Part shown: positions 1 through 7,345 of the stretch, one piece after another | Layout of the letters: each line of letters begins with the position of its first letter | How positions within the stretch are numbered: the first letter of the stretch is position 1 | Assembly (NCBI GenBank): GCA_020444775.1 | Contig: JAGRHX010000248.1 | Span: forward strand, 1 to 12,683 | Direction: 5' to 3' | Source: Gammaproteobacteria bacterium | Lineage (GTDB): Bacteria; Pseudomonadota; Gammaproteobacteria; HK1 | Length of the DNA: 12,683 nt | Position numbers and translations under genes: made by a program | The notes under the pieces: model-generated | The model's input: only the letters and a program-made list of their open reading frames with translations | What the model was told of the DNA's origin: nothing | Database searches by the model: none

Positions 1-365
1 TCGGCCTGCCAGAACACCAGATGCCAGCCCTTCAGATCCAGGCTGCTCGAGCCCAGACCCTGGCCGAGCAGCTCGGCGTTGTCCTCGATGCTCATGAAGG
101 CGCAATCGTGATTGCCCAGCAGATGCACGCGCGGCGCGCGCATGCGCTCGAACACACCCGCGACCTCGGCCAGCGCGGCACGATCGGTGTCGCGGTCCAC
201 ATCGGTGATCCGATCGCCCAGATCCAGCACCAGATCCGGACCTGCCTCATCGACGAACTCGCCAAAGCGCTGCAGCAGGGGCAGCGCCATGCCACCCTTC
301 TTGGTCAGCGATTCCTTGCCGTTGTGGATGTCGGTGACGAGCGCGATCTGGAGTGCTTCGGGCAT
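1..365 (-). CDS. Metallophosphoesterase (calcineurin-like), N-terminal part, runs off window
   Basis: The reading frame opens with ATG at 365 on the minus strand and continues open to the window edge, giving about 121 residues. Three of the classic metallophosphoesterase blocks are visible: D-x-H at residues 12-14 (VTDIHNG), G-D-x-x-x-D at 50-55 (LGDRITD) and GNHD at 84-87. These supply ligands for the two-metal centre that hydrolyses phosphate mono- or diesters in this superfamily. GGAG (complement of 371-374) lies 5 bases before the ATG and supports this start. No signal peptide is seen, so the protein is probably cytoplasmic. The C-terminal histidine blocks lie outside the window, so the substrate (nucleotide, phosphoprotein or phosphodiester) cannot be assigned. 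It is divergent from the rhodanese gene and probably unrelated to the peptide operon. Confidence 0.88.
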   Translation of the reverse strand, partial: MPEALQIALVTDIHNGKESLTKKGGMALPLLQRFGEFVDEAGPDLVLDLGDRITDVDRDTDRAALAEVAGVFERMRAPRVHLLGNHDCAFMSIEDNAELLGQGLGSSSLDLKGWHLVFWQA

Positions 366-482
366 CGTGGCTCCGGTCTGTCGGGGATCGCTCGGCAGCC
401 TAACCGATCGGTTGCGCGCTGCGTAGCCGAGCATCGATGATGGTCGGGTGAAGCGATGATGACCGAGTCGAGGAGTCAAGAC
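366..482. promoter_or_regulatory. Divergent intergenic region between phosphoesterase and rhodanese genes
   Basis: These 117 bases separate two divergent starts, so they should hold at least one promoter. A weak sigma70-like pair on the plus strand is TTGCGC at 412-417 and GATGAT at 436-441 with an 18-base spacer. Each box matches only partly. AGGAG at 471-475 is the Shine-Dalgarno site for the rhodanese, 7 bases before the ATG at 483, and favours that ATG over the one at 456. The region is otherwise featureless to my reading. Confidence 0.35.
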
Positions 483-893
483 ATGAAGAAGCTGAGCACC
501 AGCGTAGCCCGGATGATCGAGGAGGCACGCAAGGACATCGACAATCTGTCCGCCGAGGAGGCGAGACGACGCATGGCGGAGGAGGGCGCGCTGCTGGTCG
601 ACGTCCGCGACATCCGCGAGCTGCAGCGTGAAGGCACGATCCCCGGTGCCTTCCACGCGCCACGTGACATGCTGGAGTTCTGGGTGGATCCGGACTCACC
701 CTACTTCAAGCCCGAGCTCGGCGAGGAGCGCGAGCTGATCCTGTTCTGAGCGGGCGGCGGCCGGACAAGTTTGTCCGTGAAGACGCTGCTCGACATGGGT
801 GTGGAACGGGTCTCGCACATCGTGACCGGCTTCAAGGGCTGGAAGGAGGCTGGTTACGCGATCGACGAGGCGAGGCGCAAGCCGCGCGACTAG
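483..893 (+). CDS. Selenocysteine-containing rhodanese-like protein (UGA at catalytic position)
   Basis: Read through the TGA at 747-749, this frame gives a 136-residue single-domain rhodanese with the special codon at residue 89. Upstream features are a cytoplasmic N-terminus, LLVDVRD near residues 37-43 and the GTIPGAFHAPRD block. After the TGA the same frame continues open for 47 codons to TAG at 891 with typical rhodanese sequence: AGGGRTS, then KTLLDMGV, HIVTGFKGW and KEAGYAI. In rhodaneses the active-site loop is C-x-x-G-x-R-S/T and its Cys carries the persulfide; here the TGA occupies exactly that Cys (U-AGGGR-T). A hairpin with a GU loop follows at SECIS distance. AGGAG 7 bases upstream sets the start at 483, although ATG 456 is also in frame. 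Standard annotation would truncate it to 88 residues. A nonsense mutation or sequencing error is the alternative. The function is inferred to be sulfur or selenium transfer, or redox chemistry with a selenol nucleophile. Confidence 0.8.
747..777 (+). promoter_or_regulatory. Candidate bacterial SECIS element (UGA plus downstream hairpin)
   Basis: TGA at 747-749 is followed by CGGACAA (762-768), GT (769-770) and TTGTCCG (771-777). The arms are perfectly complementary, so about 6-7 base pairs close a tiny apical loop centred on GU. The G lies 20 bases after the TGA. Bacterial SECIS elements are hairpins in the coding region just downstream of the UGA, with a small apical loop carrying an early G, commonly GU, which SelB contacts. 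The position and loop fit. A lower stem is possible between 757-761 and 785-789 across a 3'-side bulge. The hairpin encodes R-T-S-L-S using ACA, AGT and TTG, which are unusual codons for this GC-rich window. Confidence 0.72.
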
Positions 894-934
894 CCTGCCG
901 TCGTCGACACCACGTCCAGATGACTGCAACCCGC

Positions 935-961
935 CGGCGCCGACGCGCCGCGCGGGCGCCG
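935..961. terminator. Possible bidirectional terminator hairpin between convergent genes
   Basis: The rhodanese (ending 893) and the ABC exporter (ending 975) converge on an 81-base gap. It contains CGGCGCC at 935-941 and its exact complement GGCGCCG at 955-961, a 7-bp all-GC stem with a 13-base GC-rich loop. No T-run follows on either strand, so it is not a textbook intrinsic terminator. In such GC-rich DNA the pairing could be fortuitous. The placement between convergent genes is the main support. Confidence 0.35.
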
Positions 962-974
962 CTCGTGGCCGGTC

Positions 975-3155
975 TCAGGACACCTCGGCCACTTCCAGCG
1001 CTGGCCTTGGCAGGCGCACCGTCGCCGCATGCGTGCTGGCGGCGCGTTCGGATTGAGGTTTCTCCGCGAGGATCCGTCCATCGTGCATGTAGATGACCCG
1101 ATCGGCGCTGGCGATGGTCTCGGGTCGGTGGGCAATGATGATCCGGGTGATGGCGAGCTGGCGGATGGCCTCGCTCACGCGCCGCTCGCAGTCGACGTCC
1201 AGGTGGCTGGTGGCCTCGTCAAGGAACAATATGCTGGGCTGCTTGTACAGCGCCCTTGCCAGCAGGATGCGTTGCTGCTGGCCGCTGGAGAGCACCGTGC
1301 CCATGTCACCGATCAACGTGTTGTAGCGCATCGGCATGGCGACGATGTCGTCGTGGATGGCGGCCAGCATGCAACAGGTCTCGACCCTGCGCAGGTCGAT
1401 CTCGGTGGCGAAGAAGGCGACGTTGTCGGCGATGGTGCCGGCGAACAGCCGATCCTCCTGCATCACCGTGCCGATGAAATCGCGATACTGTTGCGCGCCC
1501 AGACGCTTCAGACTGTGACCACCGATGAGCACGTCGCCGTGCTCGAAGGGCAGCAGGCCGAGCATGGCCCTGGCCAGGGTGGTCTTGCCACAGCCGGAGG
1601 CGCCGACGATGGCCACCGATTCCCCCGGTCGGACCTTGAAGCTCACATCGCGCAGCACCGGCTCCTCCGACTGGCTGTAGCGGACCCGCAGATGCCGGAC
1701 CTCGACGCTTGGCTGCAGTCGGCGGATCGGCACCTGCGCCAGACCCTCACTCTCCTCCGGCTCGGTGACCGCGATGTCCGCGACCCGCTCGGCATGCAGC
1801 GACAGCATCCTGAACTCGATGAGATGCTCGACCAGTCGGGCGAAGCGGCTGGTGGCCTGTGACTTATAGGCCATGAAGGCGAACAGCATGCCCACCGAGA
1901 AACCACCCTGCATCACCAGGGTCGCGCCCAGCCAGACCACGACGATGTTCTCGACGCCGAACAGCAGCTTGTTCAAGGCTTGATAGCCGATACCGAGCTT
2001 CTCCACGCGCATCCCGGCGTTGAACTGGTCGACCGCCAGGTTCTCGAACTGGGCATGCCGGTAGGCTTCGCGGTTGAACAGCTTGACACTCTGGATGCCG
2101 CGCACGGTTTCGAGCAGATTGCTCTGCTGGCGGGCGCCGAGCGCGATGTGCGCCTCCGAGGCCTGGTGCAGGGGCCGGTACAGGGCCAGCCGCAGCGCCG
2201 CGTAGAGCAGACAGACGCCGCACACGACCAGCGCCAGGCGCGCGCTGTAGACGAACAGCACGGTCAACGTGCCGATGATCATCACACCATCCACCACCGC
2301 TTCCAAGAAGCCGCTGGTCAGGGTGCGCTGGATGGCGTGCAGCGAATCGAAGCGTGAGACCACGTCACCCAGATGACGACGTTCGAAGTAGTTGACCGGC
2401 AGTTTCACCAGGTGTCGGAACAAATTGGAGACCAGCTGCAGATTGAGGGTGGTGCTCAGATAAAGCAGCACCCAGGAGCGCGCCGACCCGACCAGCACCT
2501 GCACCAGGTTCAGCAGCAGGAAGCCGATGCCGAGCACCGTCAGCAGCGAGTAGTCGTTACCGACCAGGGCCTGGTCCACGACCAGCTGCATGAACAGTGG
2601 TGCGATAAGCGCGAACAGCTCGAGCGCGCCAGCCAGCATCAGGATCTGCGCCAGGGCACGACCGAGGCCGCGGGTGGAGCCGAGCAGCTTGCCCAGATCG
2701 ATCCGCCGGCGCACCACCTTGGGCGCGAAGCTGCGGGTCGGGGCCAGCTCCAGGGCGACACCGGTGAAGCGACTCGATACCTCGTCGAAGGTGTAGTGGC
2801 GCTCGCCGCGGGCCGGATCCAGGATCACGATGTGATTGCGCCCGACGTGCTTGAGCACGACGAAGTGATTCAGCTCCCAGTGCAGGATCGCCGGCAGGCT
2901 GAGCCGGCGCAGGCTCTGCAGCTCCAGGCGCAGCGGCCGTGCGTTCAGATCCAGATTGTTGGCCATCTTCACCAGCTGCGCGAGGCTCACGCCTTTCTGC
3001 GAGACCGAGAAGCGCTCGCGCAGCGAGGCCAGATCGGTGAGGTAGCCGTGATGACCGCAGACCATGGCCAGACAGGCCAGCCCGCACTCCGCGCTCTCGC
3101 TCTGCAGCACCAGCGGCACACGACCGCGGCGGCGTGTCTCCAGCAATCGGTTCAC
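975..3155 (-). CDS. C39 peptidase-containing ABC exporter (bacteriocin/RiPP type)
   Basis: This 726-residue protein has the order of CvaB/RaxB-type transporters. An N-terminal C39 cysteine peptidase has Cys24 (SAECGLACLAMV), His97 (ELNHFVVL) and Asp113 (ILDPARG), so the catalytic set is intact. A six-helix exporter domain spans roughly residues 160-450. The C-terminal ATPase has Walker A GASGCGKTT near 518, a Q-loop at VMQEDRLF, signature LSSGQ near 622 (Ser replaces the usual Gly), Walker B ILFLDEATSHLD near 642 and the H-loop His near 676. The family removes double-glycine leaders and exports the core across the inner membrane. The start is GTG at 3155, with AAGGA just upstream inside the HlyD gene and one base after that gene's stop, which indicates tight coupling. 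It is the last gene of the peptide operon, and the precursor at 8784-9002 is its obvious substrate. Confidence 0.95.
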   Translation of the reverse strand: MNRLLETRRRGRVPLVLQSESAECGLACLAMVCGHHGYLTDLASLRERFSVSQKGVSLAQLVKMANNLDLNARPLRLELQSLRRLSLPAILHWELNHFVVLKHVGRNHIVILDPARGERHYTFDEVSSRFTGVALELAPTRSFAPKVVRRRIDLGKLLGSTRGLGRALAQILMLAGALELFALIAPLFMQLVVDQALVGNDYSLLTVLGIGFLLLNLVQVLVGSARSWVLLYLSTTLNLQLVSNLFRHLVKLPVNYFERRHLGDVVSRFDSLHAIQRTLTSGFLEAVVDGVMIIGTLTVLFVYSARLALVVCGVCLLYAALRLALYRPLHQASEAHIALGARQQSNLLETVRGIQSVKLFNREAYRHAQFENLAVDQFNAGMRVEKLGIGYQALNKLLFGVENIVVVWLGATLVMQGGFSVGMLFAFMAYKSQATSRFARLVEHLIEFRMLSLHAERVADIAVTEPEESEGLAQVPIRRLQPSVEVRHLRVRYSQSEEPVLRDVSFKVRPGESVAIVGASGCGKTTLARAMLGLLPFEHGDVLIGGHSLKRLGAQQYRDFIGTVMQEDRLFAGTIADNVAFFATEIDLRRVETCCMLAAIHDDIVAMPMRYNTLIGDMGTVLSSGQQQRILLARALYKQPSILFLDEATSHLDVDCERRVSEAIRQLAITRIIIAHRPETIASADRVIYMHDGRILAEKPQSERAASTHAATVRLPRPALEVAEVS

Positions 3156-3156
3156 G

Positions 3157-4437
3157 TCAGGACTTCCTTGTCAGGCTGTAGAGGGGATCCAGCACCCATT
3201 GGTAGATGGGGCGGCGATCGAGCTGTATATCGGCGTCCAGCAGCATCCCCGACTGCAGCGGAAAGCGCTGCTCGTAGGCCTCTATGGCCTGCTCGTCCAG
3301 CCGTACCGTGACCCGGTAGGCGGGCTCGCTCAGCCGCACCGGCAGATCCGTGTCGTTCTCCGCGATCAGGGTCCGCGCGATCTCGCTGACCCGGCCACGG
3401 TGGCTGCCAAAGCGCTGATATGGAAAGGCCTGGTAGCGAATCGAGACCGATTGGCCGCTGGTGACGAAGCCAATGGCGCGTGATGGCACCAGCAGCTGGG
3501 CCTGGAGGGTGCTGCCCGAGGGCAGGATCGACAGCAGCGGCATCTGCGCCGACATGGTCTGGCCCGGGTGGGCGAGCACCGCGGTGGCGACCCCGCTGCG
3601 TGGCGCCTTCACAACCACCTCGCGACGCAACGCCTGGGTGTTGATCTGGGCGTCGATCTCGGCGACCTCGCGCTCCAGCGCGGCGCGCCGGTTGGCGGCG
3701 CGCAGACCGGCAGCGCTCAGCTCCATACGCGCGCGCTGCAGGTTGCGCTGCAGGGTGATGCGGTCGCGGTACAGACCGTGCAGGGCGGTGCGCAGAGCCA
3801 GGATCTGCTCCTCCTGACGCTGCGTGTCCAGGGCCGCGGCATACTTGCGCTCGCGCAGCGACTCGTAGCGGGCCTGCACCGAGCGGGCGTTGGCGATGCG
3901 CTCCTGTTGCACCTCGATCTCCCGGGCGAGCTGGGCGAGCTCGCTCTGCAGTCCCTCGATGTCACGGCTCAGCGCCTCGCTGTCGATACCATCGATGTCG
4001 GCCTGCGCGCGCATCTCGCCAAGCAGGCTGGCGCGCCGCGCTTCGAGCGTTGCCAGGGTGTCGGCCTGGGGGCTGGCCGACTCGCGTGAGCCCTGCTCCA
4101 TCGAGATCACGTACAGTGGATCGCCCGAGCGTACCTGCTGGCCTTCCTCCACGTGCTGCTCCACCACTACCCCGGTGGTCGGCGCGTAGACCTTGATGAG
4201 TCCCTGGTCGGGAACCAGGTAGCCGCTGACCTGGGCCTTGCGGGTGTAGTGACCGAGGGTCGCGAAGACCACGATGGCGATCGCGAGTAGCGCGGCGAAG
4301 CCGGTGAACAGCCAGTAGGACAAAGGGGTGATGTACAGCACCTCACCCAGCACCCGCTCGCGTCTGGCCTCGATGGCCTCGTTGCGGAACAGTGGCTCGC
4401 GTGGGGCAGGGTCCGCGTCCGGTCGAGGCGTGCTCAT
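3157..4437 (-). CDS. HlyD/CvaA-type membrane fusion protein of the peptide exporter
   Basis: This 426-residue periplasmic adaptor bridges an inner-membrane exporter to an outer-membrane channel. It has a cytoplasmic N-terminus and one transmembrane helix near residues 42-62 (LFTGFAALLAIAIVVFATLG). A lipoyl-like half follows (GLIKVYAPTTGVVVEQHVEEG, residues 79-99), then a long charged, Gln/Arg/Leu-rich hairpin near 125-265 that should form an alpha-helical coiled coil. The second lipoyl half is VVVKAPRSGVATAVLAHPGQ, and a beta-barrel domain covers the C-terminal third. The ATG at 4437 overlaps the stop of the LRR gene by 4 bases (ATGA), so translation is coupled to it. The following gene is the C39 ABC transporter. 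No TolC-like outer-membrane gene lies in the window, so a channel encoded elsewhere is presumably used. That requirement also supports a Gram-negative host. Confidence 0.93.
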   Translation of the reverse strand: MSTPRPDADPAPREPLFRNEAIEARRERVLGEVLYITPLSYWLFTGFAALLAIAIVVFATLGHYTRKAQVSGYLVPDQGLIKVYAPTTGVVVEQHVEEGQQVRSGDPLYVISMEQGSRESASPQADTLATLEARRASLLGEMRAQADIDGIDSEALSRDIEGLQSELAQLAREIEVQQERIANARSVQARYESLRERKYAAALDTQRQEEQILALRTALHGLYRDRITLQRNLQRARMELSAAGLRAANRRAALEREVAEIDAQINTQALRREVVVKAPRSGVATAVLAHPGQTMSAQMPLLSILPSGSTLQAQLLVPSRAIGFVTSGQSVSIRYQAFPYQRFGSHRGRVSEIARTLIAENDTDLPVRLSEPAYRVTVRLDEQAIEAYEQRFPLQSGMLLDADIQLDRRPIYQWVLDPLYSLTRKS

Positions 4438-5747
4438 CGTTCCTCCATCTCACCCTCGTGCACCAGCGCGCAGTCGGGCATACGAAGTTGGAAGTCGTGC
4501 AGCGCGGCCGACGGCAGATCGCTGTCGATGAGATGCAGTCGGCGCAGGCTTCGATGCCCGAGCAACGCGTCAAGCGCGGTCTGGTCAAGACCCGTGCAGC
4601 CGGTCAGATACAGCTCGCGTAACGCCGGCAGCGTGGCCAGCGCGCTGACCGCGCGCGCGCTGATCGCGGTGCACAGCGACAGGCTCAAGACCTTCAGGGT
4701 CTGACAGGTGGCAAGCGCCATCGCGCCGTCGTCGTCGATCCGGGTACAGCCGGCGAGGCTCAAAGCTTCCAGCATCGGCAGCCGCGCGAGGGCGCGGGCG
4801 GCGCGGTTGCCCACCCCTTTGCACTCGCCCAGGTTCGCGACCTCGAGGCTGTCGACGCCAGCCAGGGCCAGCGCGCCCGAGTCACCGACCCGGTGACAGC
4901 CGAGCAGTCGGATCTCCTGCAGCGGCAATGCTCGTAGCTGGTCGATACCATGGTCAGTCAGCTGCTCGCAGCCGGTCAGGCTCAGCTGCGCCAGCCGTGA
5001 CAGGCTCGCGAGCGCGCTCAGCCCGGCGTCCGTGATCCGCGCGCAGCCGAGCAGGCGCAGCTCGCGCAGCCGGCTCAGCGTTGCCAGGGCATCGAGCGAG
5101 GCATCGCCGATGCGCGAGCACCAGCCCAGGTTCAAGCGCTCCAGGGTGCCGACCGCGGCCAGTTCACGCAGACCGTGGTCGGTGATCCGCCCGCAACGGA
5201 CCAGCCGCAGGTCGACCAGGGTCCTGGACCGCGACAGGTGCTCCAGCGCGCCGTCGCCGAGCAGCACGCAGCCACCGAGTAGCAGCTGACGCAGCGGCAG
5301 CTCGGGCAGCACCGCCATCGCCGCGTCCTCCAGAAGGTCACAATTGACCAGCTCGAGTCGACGCAAACCCGGCAATCCGCCGAGCATGAGCACGGCGTCG
5401 CTGTCCAGCTGGCTGCAACCGGACAGGCTCAGCTCGCGCAGCTCCGGCAGCCCGGCAAGCGCGGCCAGGTGGCGGCCCTGCAGCCGCGTGTTACGGCGCA
5501 GATCCAGACTGCGCAGGCGCGGCGCGATCTCGGGCAGGGCGTGCAGGAAGGTGCCTTTGAGATTTGGCGAATCGAGCAGTCGAAGGCGTCGAATCGGCCC
5601 ACGCCGGGCGTTCAGCCGCAGCTTGAAGGTCAGCTCGGCGTCGTCGAGCATGCTGTTGCCCAGATCCAGCGTGTCGCTGGCCTGGCTGTCGATGGCCGGG
5701 CTGTTCAGATGCAGCGTGGTGTGACTTCTCGCGATGACCTCATCCAT
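4434..5747 (-). CDS. Leucine-rich-repeat protein, cysteine-containing (RNI/AMN1-like) type
   Basis: This 437-residue protein has no visible signal peptide or membrane segment. About 15 repeats of 24-25 residues run from residue 52 to about 425 on the pattern LxxLxLxxCxxIxDxxLxxLaxLxx. The repeat cysteine is present in 12 consecutive repeats (residues 111, 136, 160, 185, 210, 235, 260, 284, 309, 334, 359, 384), forming a ladder along the solenoid. This cysteine-containing LRR class is best known from eukaryotic F-box and AMN1-like proteins, where it forms curved protein-binding scaffolds. The start at ATG 5747 (MDEVIAR) has a purine-rich GGGGGGGAAG upstream; an in-frame TTG at 5765 is less likely. 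The gene lies 50 bases after the methyltransferase-isomerase gene and overlaps HlyD by 4 bases, so it is firmly in the operon. The role is inferred: docking for precursor or modifying enzymes, or self-protection. No catalytic motif was found. Confidence 0.88.
   Translation of the reverse strand: MDEVIARSHTTLHLNSPAIDSQASDTLDLGNSMLDDAELTFKLRLNARRGPIRRLRLLDSPNLKGTFLHALPEIAPRLRSLDLRRNTRLQGRHLAALAGLPELRELSLSGCSQLDSDAVLMLGGLPGLRRLELVNCDLLEDAAMAVLPELPLRQLLLGGCVLLGDGALEHLSRSRTLVDLRLVRCGRITDHGLRELAAVGTLERLNLGWCSRIGDASLDALATLSRLRELRLLGCARITDAGLSALASLSRLAQLSLTGCEQLTDHGIDQLRALPLQEIRLLGCHRVGDSGALALAGVDSLEVANLGECKGVGNRAARALARLPMLEALSLAGCTRIDDDGAMALATCQTLKVLSLSLCTAISARAVSALATLPALRELYLTGCTGLDQTALDALLGHRSLRRLHLIDSDLPSAALHDFQLRMPDCALVHEGEMEER
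4473..5594 (-). repeat. Tandem LRR-coding repeats, about 75-bp period
   Basis: These bases encode the roughly 15 LRR units. DNA words such as the complement of CTGCGCGAGCT recur about every 75 bp, because successive units share Leu-Arg-Glu-Leu and Leu-Leu-Gly-Cys coding. The similarity is at protein level with diverged DNA, which suggests an old expansion, not recent slippage. Two units are 24 instead of 25 residues (the cysteine spacing drops to 24 between 136 and 160 and between 260 and 284). Confidence 0.8.
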
Positions 5748-5797
5748 GATGGTCTTCCCCCCCAAGGCGAATCAGATTTTCGAGTCAGATCTTCGAA

Positions 5798-7345
5798 TCA
5801 GACCATCGACCACAGTGGGATCTCGACCCGCGTGCGTTCGCGTTCCGCCTCGAGCCAGCGTTCGAACAGCGCCAGGTGCAGCTCGCTACGGGTCCTGGCA
5901 TCGAGTCTCGCGGGGCGCTTGCGCAGCACCTTGAACAGCCACCAGACATCGGCGTGCGACTGCGGCGCAACCAGCTCCCCGACCTCGGTGGCGCGAATGC
6001 GTTCGACCAGCTCGGGGGCGATGTCGGCGAAGCGTCGGCGACCGATGAAGCCACCGCCGACGGCGCTGTCCTCGTCCAGCGAGCAACGCCGGGCCGCGGC
6101 TTCGAAGTCTTCGCCGGCGAGCAGGCCGGTCCAGACCTTCATCGCCTGCTGCTCGTCGGCGACGACGATCTGGGCCAGCCAGACCTCGTCGAGATCGCCA
6201 CGGCCTTGCTCGAAGAAGGTTCGCACGCGATCCCCGACCACCTGGCCCTTGAGCTTGCCAAAGCGCAGACAGTCATCGAGCTGGGTGTCCAGCTCGGCGC
6301 TGTCCGCCGTGCTTGCCTGATATGCCCGACCCTGTGGTGAGGCCAGATACTGCAGCTTCAGCCGTTCACGCTCGGCGTCGTTGACCTCGATGCCCGCCCG
6401 CTCGGCGGCGCTCACGATCAGTGCGTGGCCGATGGCGTGCTCTACGAAGCCGGTGTCCCCGCGGGTACGCGCGTGACGCAGCACTTCGGCAAGGCTCAAG
6501 GTCCGATCGCCGACCTGCGCGGCCGGCACGCTCTCCAGCAACGCTGTATCCGGTCCCGACGTGATGCTTCGTGGCGCACTCGCCAAAGGCTGGCAACGGG
6601 TCGCGAGGAGGCTGTGCCGACGACCCTTGTAGTAGTCCTGCACGCCGTCCCAGCCCGAGGTCGCGATCTTGCGCCAATCGATGTCGGCCAGCTCGAAGCC
6701 CAGGTGGGTGAGCATCACCTGCAACGCGTGGCGGCTCGGGATGCCGACCAGCGCCCGGCCGTCGGCGTTGCTGGTGGCCAGCGCCGCGCCTTCCTGCGCG
6801 GGGTCGTCGAAGGCGAGGCGTACGCTGGCATTCGGGTCGTCGAGCAGCAAGGTGTCGAGAATCAGGTGTCGCGCGCCGAGCGTGGCGATTGCCTGCAGCA
6901 GATCGAAGTGCGAGAGGGTGTGATAGAGAAAGCCGAAGCACAGCACGCAGTCGAACTGACCGGGGCGCAGGTCGCGAAGGGTCCGCAGACAGTCGCCCTG
7001 AACGAAGTGGTAGCGGCTGGCCGGCACCGAATAGGCCTGCAGGTTGGCGTGTGCCCGCTGCAGCAGCTCGGGTTTGGCCTCGATACCGGTAACGTGGCGG
7101 GCGCCGGCCTGAAGCGCCGCAAAGCTCCAGCGCCCGTCGTGGCTCGCCAGATCCAGCACCCGTGCGCCGTCCAGGATCGACGCGTGGCGCTCGATCAGCG
7201 CGCGGTGTCGGTAGGCCATGCGCCGGCCCCTGACGTCGGTGCGGCTGCTGCTCAAGAAGCGCGGATAGCGCGCGAACCAGCCGCGAGGGTCATCGCTGTC
7301 GAGCGCCTCGGTGTTTGCGGCTTGTGCTTCAGCGAGCATCGACAT
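5798..7345 (-). CDS. SAM methyltransferase fused to SurA/parvulin-type prolyl isomerase
   Basis: This is a 515-residue two-part protein. Residues about 40-260 form a class I methyltransferase with motif I VLDLASHDGRWSF (near 63-75, the SAM glycine-loop region), acidic motif II GIEAKPELL, VQGDCL, and FDCVLCFGFLYHT as motif IV. Residues about 285-385 resemble the helical chaperone part of SurA-like proteins (ERAGIEVNDAERERLKLQYL). Residues about 385-480 form a parvulin PpiC domain (WLAQIVV, AGEDFEAAARRCSLDEDSA, GGGFIGRRRF, ELVERI, WWLFKVL). Parvulin-related proteins are known partners of C39 exporters in peptide-maturation clusters; fusion to a methyltransferase is less usual. The likely role is folding or presenting the precursor and methylating it, which is inference. 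ATG 7345 overlaps the diiron gene by 17 bases. ATG 7339 has better spacing from TGGGG, and ATG 7375 would overlap by 47. No signal peptide is seen, so it should act in the cytoplasm. Confidence 0.87.
   Translation of the reverse strand: MSMLAEAQAANTEALDSDDPRGWFARYPRFLSSSRTDVRGRRMAYRHRALIERHASILDGARVLDLASHDGRWSFAALQAGARHVTGIEAKPELLQRAHANLQAYSVPASRYHFVQGDCLRTLRDLRPGQFDCVLCFGFLYHTLSHFDLLQAIATLGARHLILDTLLLDDPNASVRLAFDDPAQEGAALATSNADGRALVGIPSRHALQVMLTHLGFELADIDWRKIATSGWDGVQDYYKGRRHSLLATRCQPLASAPRSITSGPDTALLESVPAAQVGDRTLSLAEVLRHARTRGDTGFVEHAIGHALIVSAAERAGIEVNDAERERLKLQYLASPQGRAYQASTADSAELDTQLDDCLRFGKLKGQVVGDRVRTFFEQGRGDLDEVWLAQIVVADEQQAMKVWTGLLAGEDFEAAARRCSLDEDSAVGGGFIGRRRFADIAPELVERIRATEVGELVAPQSHADVWWLFKVLRKRPARLDARTRSELHLALFERWLEAERERTRVEIPLWSMV

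Noticed and set aside
456..749. A 97-residue rhodanese fragment starting at ATG 456 and ending at TGA 749
   Set aside because: AGGAG is correctly spaced for ATG 483, and the domain continues in the same frame after the TGA, so this is neither the true start nor, probably, the true end.
747..749. Rhodanese as a nonsense-mutated pseudogene
   Set aside because: The downstream codons remain intact and conserved, the stop is UGA exactly at the catalytic Cys, and a GU-loop hairpin follows at SECIS distance. I keep this only as the alternative hypothesis.
4473..5594. Periodic 75-bp DNA repeats suggestive of a CRISPR or satellite array
   Set aside because: The period is explained by 25-codon LRR units in an intact reading frame. 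The repeats are diverged and there are no unique spacers.
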